NCBI GenBank assembly: GCA_904420235.1
Contig: CAJFUS010000150.1
Location: 1-5,276 of the forward strand
Direction: 5' to 3'
DNA from: Candidatus Neoanaerotignum tabaqchaliae
Lineage (GTDB): Bacteria; Bacillota; Clostridia; Lachnospirales; Anaerotignaceae
DNA: 5,276 nucleotides
The notes under the pieces are model-generated. The model did no database searches and had not been told where the DNA came from. It saw only the letters and a program-made list of their open reading frames with translations. Shown here piece after piece: positions 5,245 to 5,276 of the stretch (position 1 is its first letter; the number at the start of each line of letters is the position of its first letter). The translations under genes were made by a program, and so were the position numbers.

Positions 5245-5276
5245 TGTTTATGTATAAAATAATTGATATTTAAGAA

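Larger units (their letters stand above)
4827..5276. other. Gene-free, AT-rich region right of rex
   Basis: About 450 bases carry no convincing coding region on either strand. ATGs near 5244 and 5250 open only a few codons before TAA and lack a ribosome binding site. The stretch from 4858 to 4977 shows only AT-rich sequence with no clear promoter or RNA fold. The rest holds a terminator-like hairpin (4978-5033), the response-regulator-like direct repeats and promoter (5122-5173), and an AT-only inverted repeat in the predicted leader. The gene served by that promoter would begin beyond the right edge. Confidence 0.6.

Noticed and set aside
1..5276. CRISPR array, tRNA or rRNA gene, insertion sequence, phage or defence genes
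   Set aside because: No regularly spaced repeats, no tRNA cloverleaf or rRNA signature, no transposase or integrase motif, and no defence-type domain were seen on either strand.

Overview
This window looks like a chromosomal segment of a low-GC anaerobic Firmicute, most likely a clostridial or Lachnospiraceae-type bacterium. The evidence is AT-rich intergenic DNA, strong AGGAGG-type ribosome binding sites, frequent ATA isoleucine codons, a clostridial-type Rex, and HydB/HydC-type NADH-oxidising flavoprotein subunits instead of aerobic complex I subunits. No species can be named from sequence alone.

Layout, left to right. (1) Positions 1-1187, minus strand: the first 395 codons of a NuoF/HydB-type flavoprotein whose C-terminus lies off the left edge. 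(2) 1184-1714, minus strand: its NuoE/HydC-type [2Fe-2S] partner, overlapping it by ATGA, so the two form one translationally coupled unit. (3) 1715-2024, gene-free: holds, in minus-strand order, the probable terminator hairpin of the ABC-F gene, a good sigma-A type promoter for the NuoEF unit, an imperfect palindrome at the start of its transcript, and a leader hairpin just before the ribosome binding site. (4) 2025-3947, minus strand: a complete 640-residue ABC-F ATPase most like YdiF. (5) 3948-4166: a divergent promoter region. (6) 4167-4826, plus strand: rex, the NADH/NAD+-sensing repressor, with a near-consensus promoter and a clear intrinsic terminator. (7) 4827-5276, gene-free and very AT-rich: a second terminator-like hairpin without an obvious gene to terminate, then a promoter preceded by 11-bp direct repeats resembling PhoB/PhoP-family operators, apparently driving a gene beyond the right edge.

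How the genes fit together. Rex usually represses fermentation and hydrogen/NADH-recycling genes and releases DNA when NADH/NAD+ rises. A NuoEF-type NADH module, which in such bacteria usually belongs to an electron-bifurcating [FeFe] hydrogenase or NAD(P)-linked formate dehydrogenase, is a plausible Rex target, but no good match to the clostridial Rex operator is present in its promoter region. The ABC-F/rex pairing echoes the ydiF-ydiH(rex) neighbourhood of Bacillus subtilis, though here the genes are divergent. The genes are all of known families; the least explained parts are the non-coding elements, especially the right-hand 450 bp.
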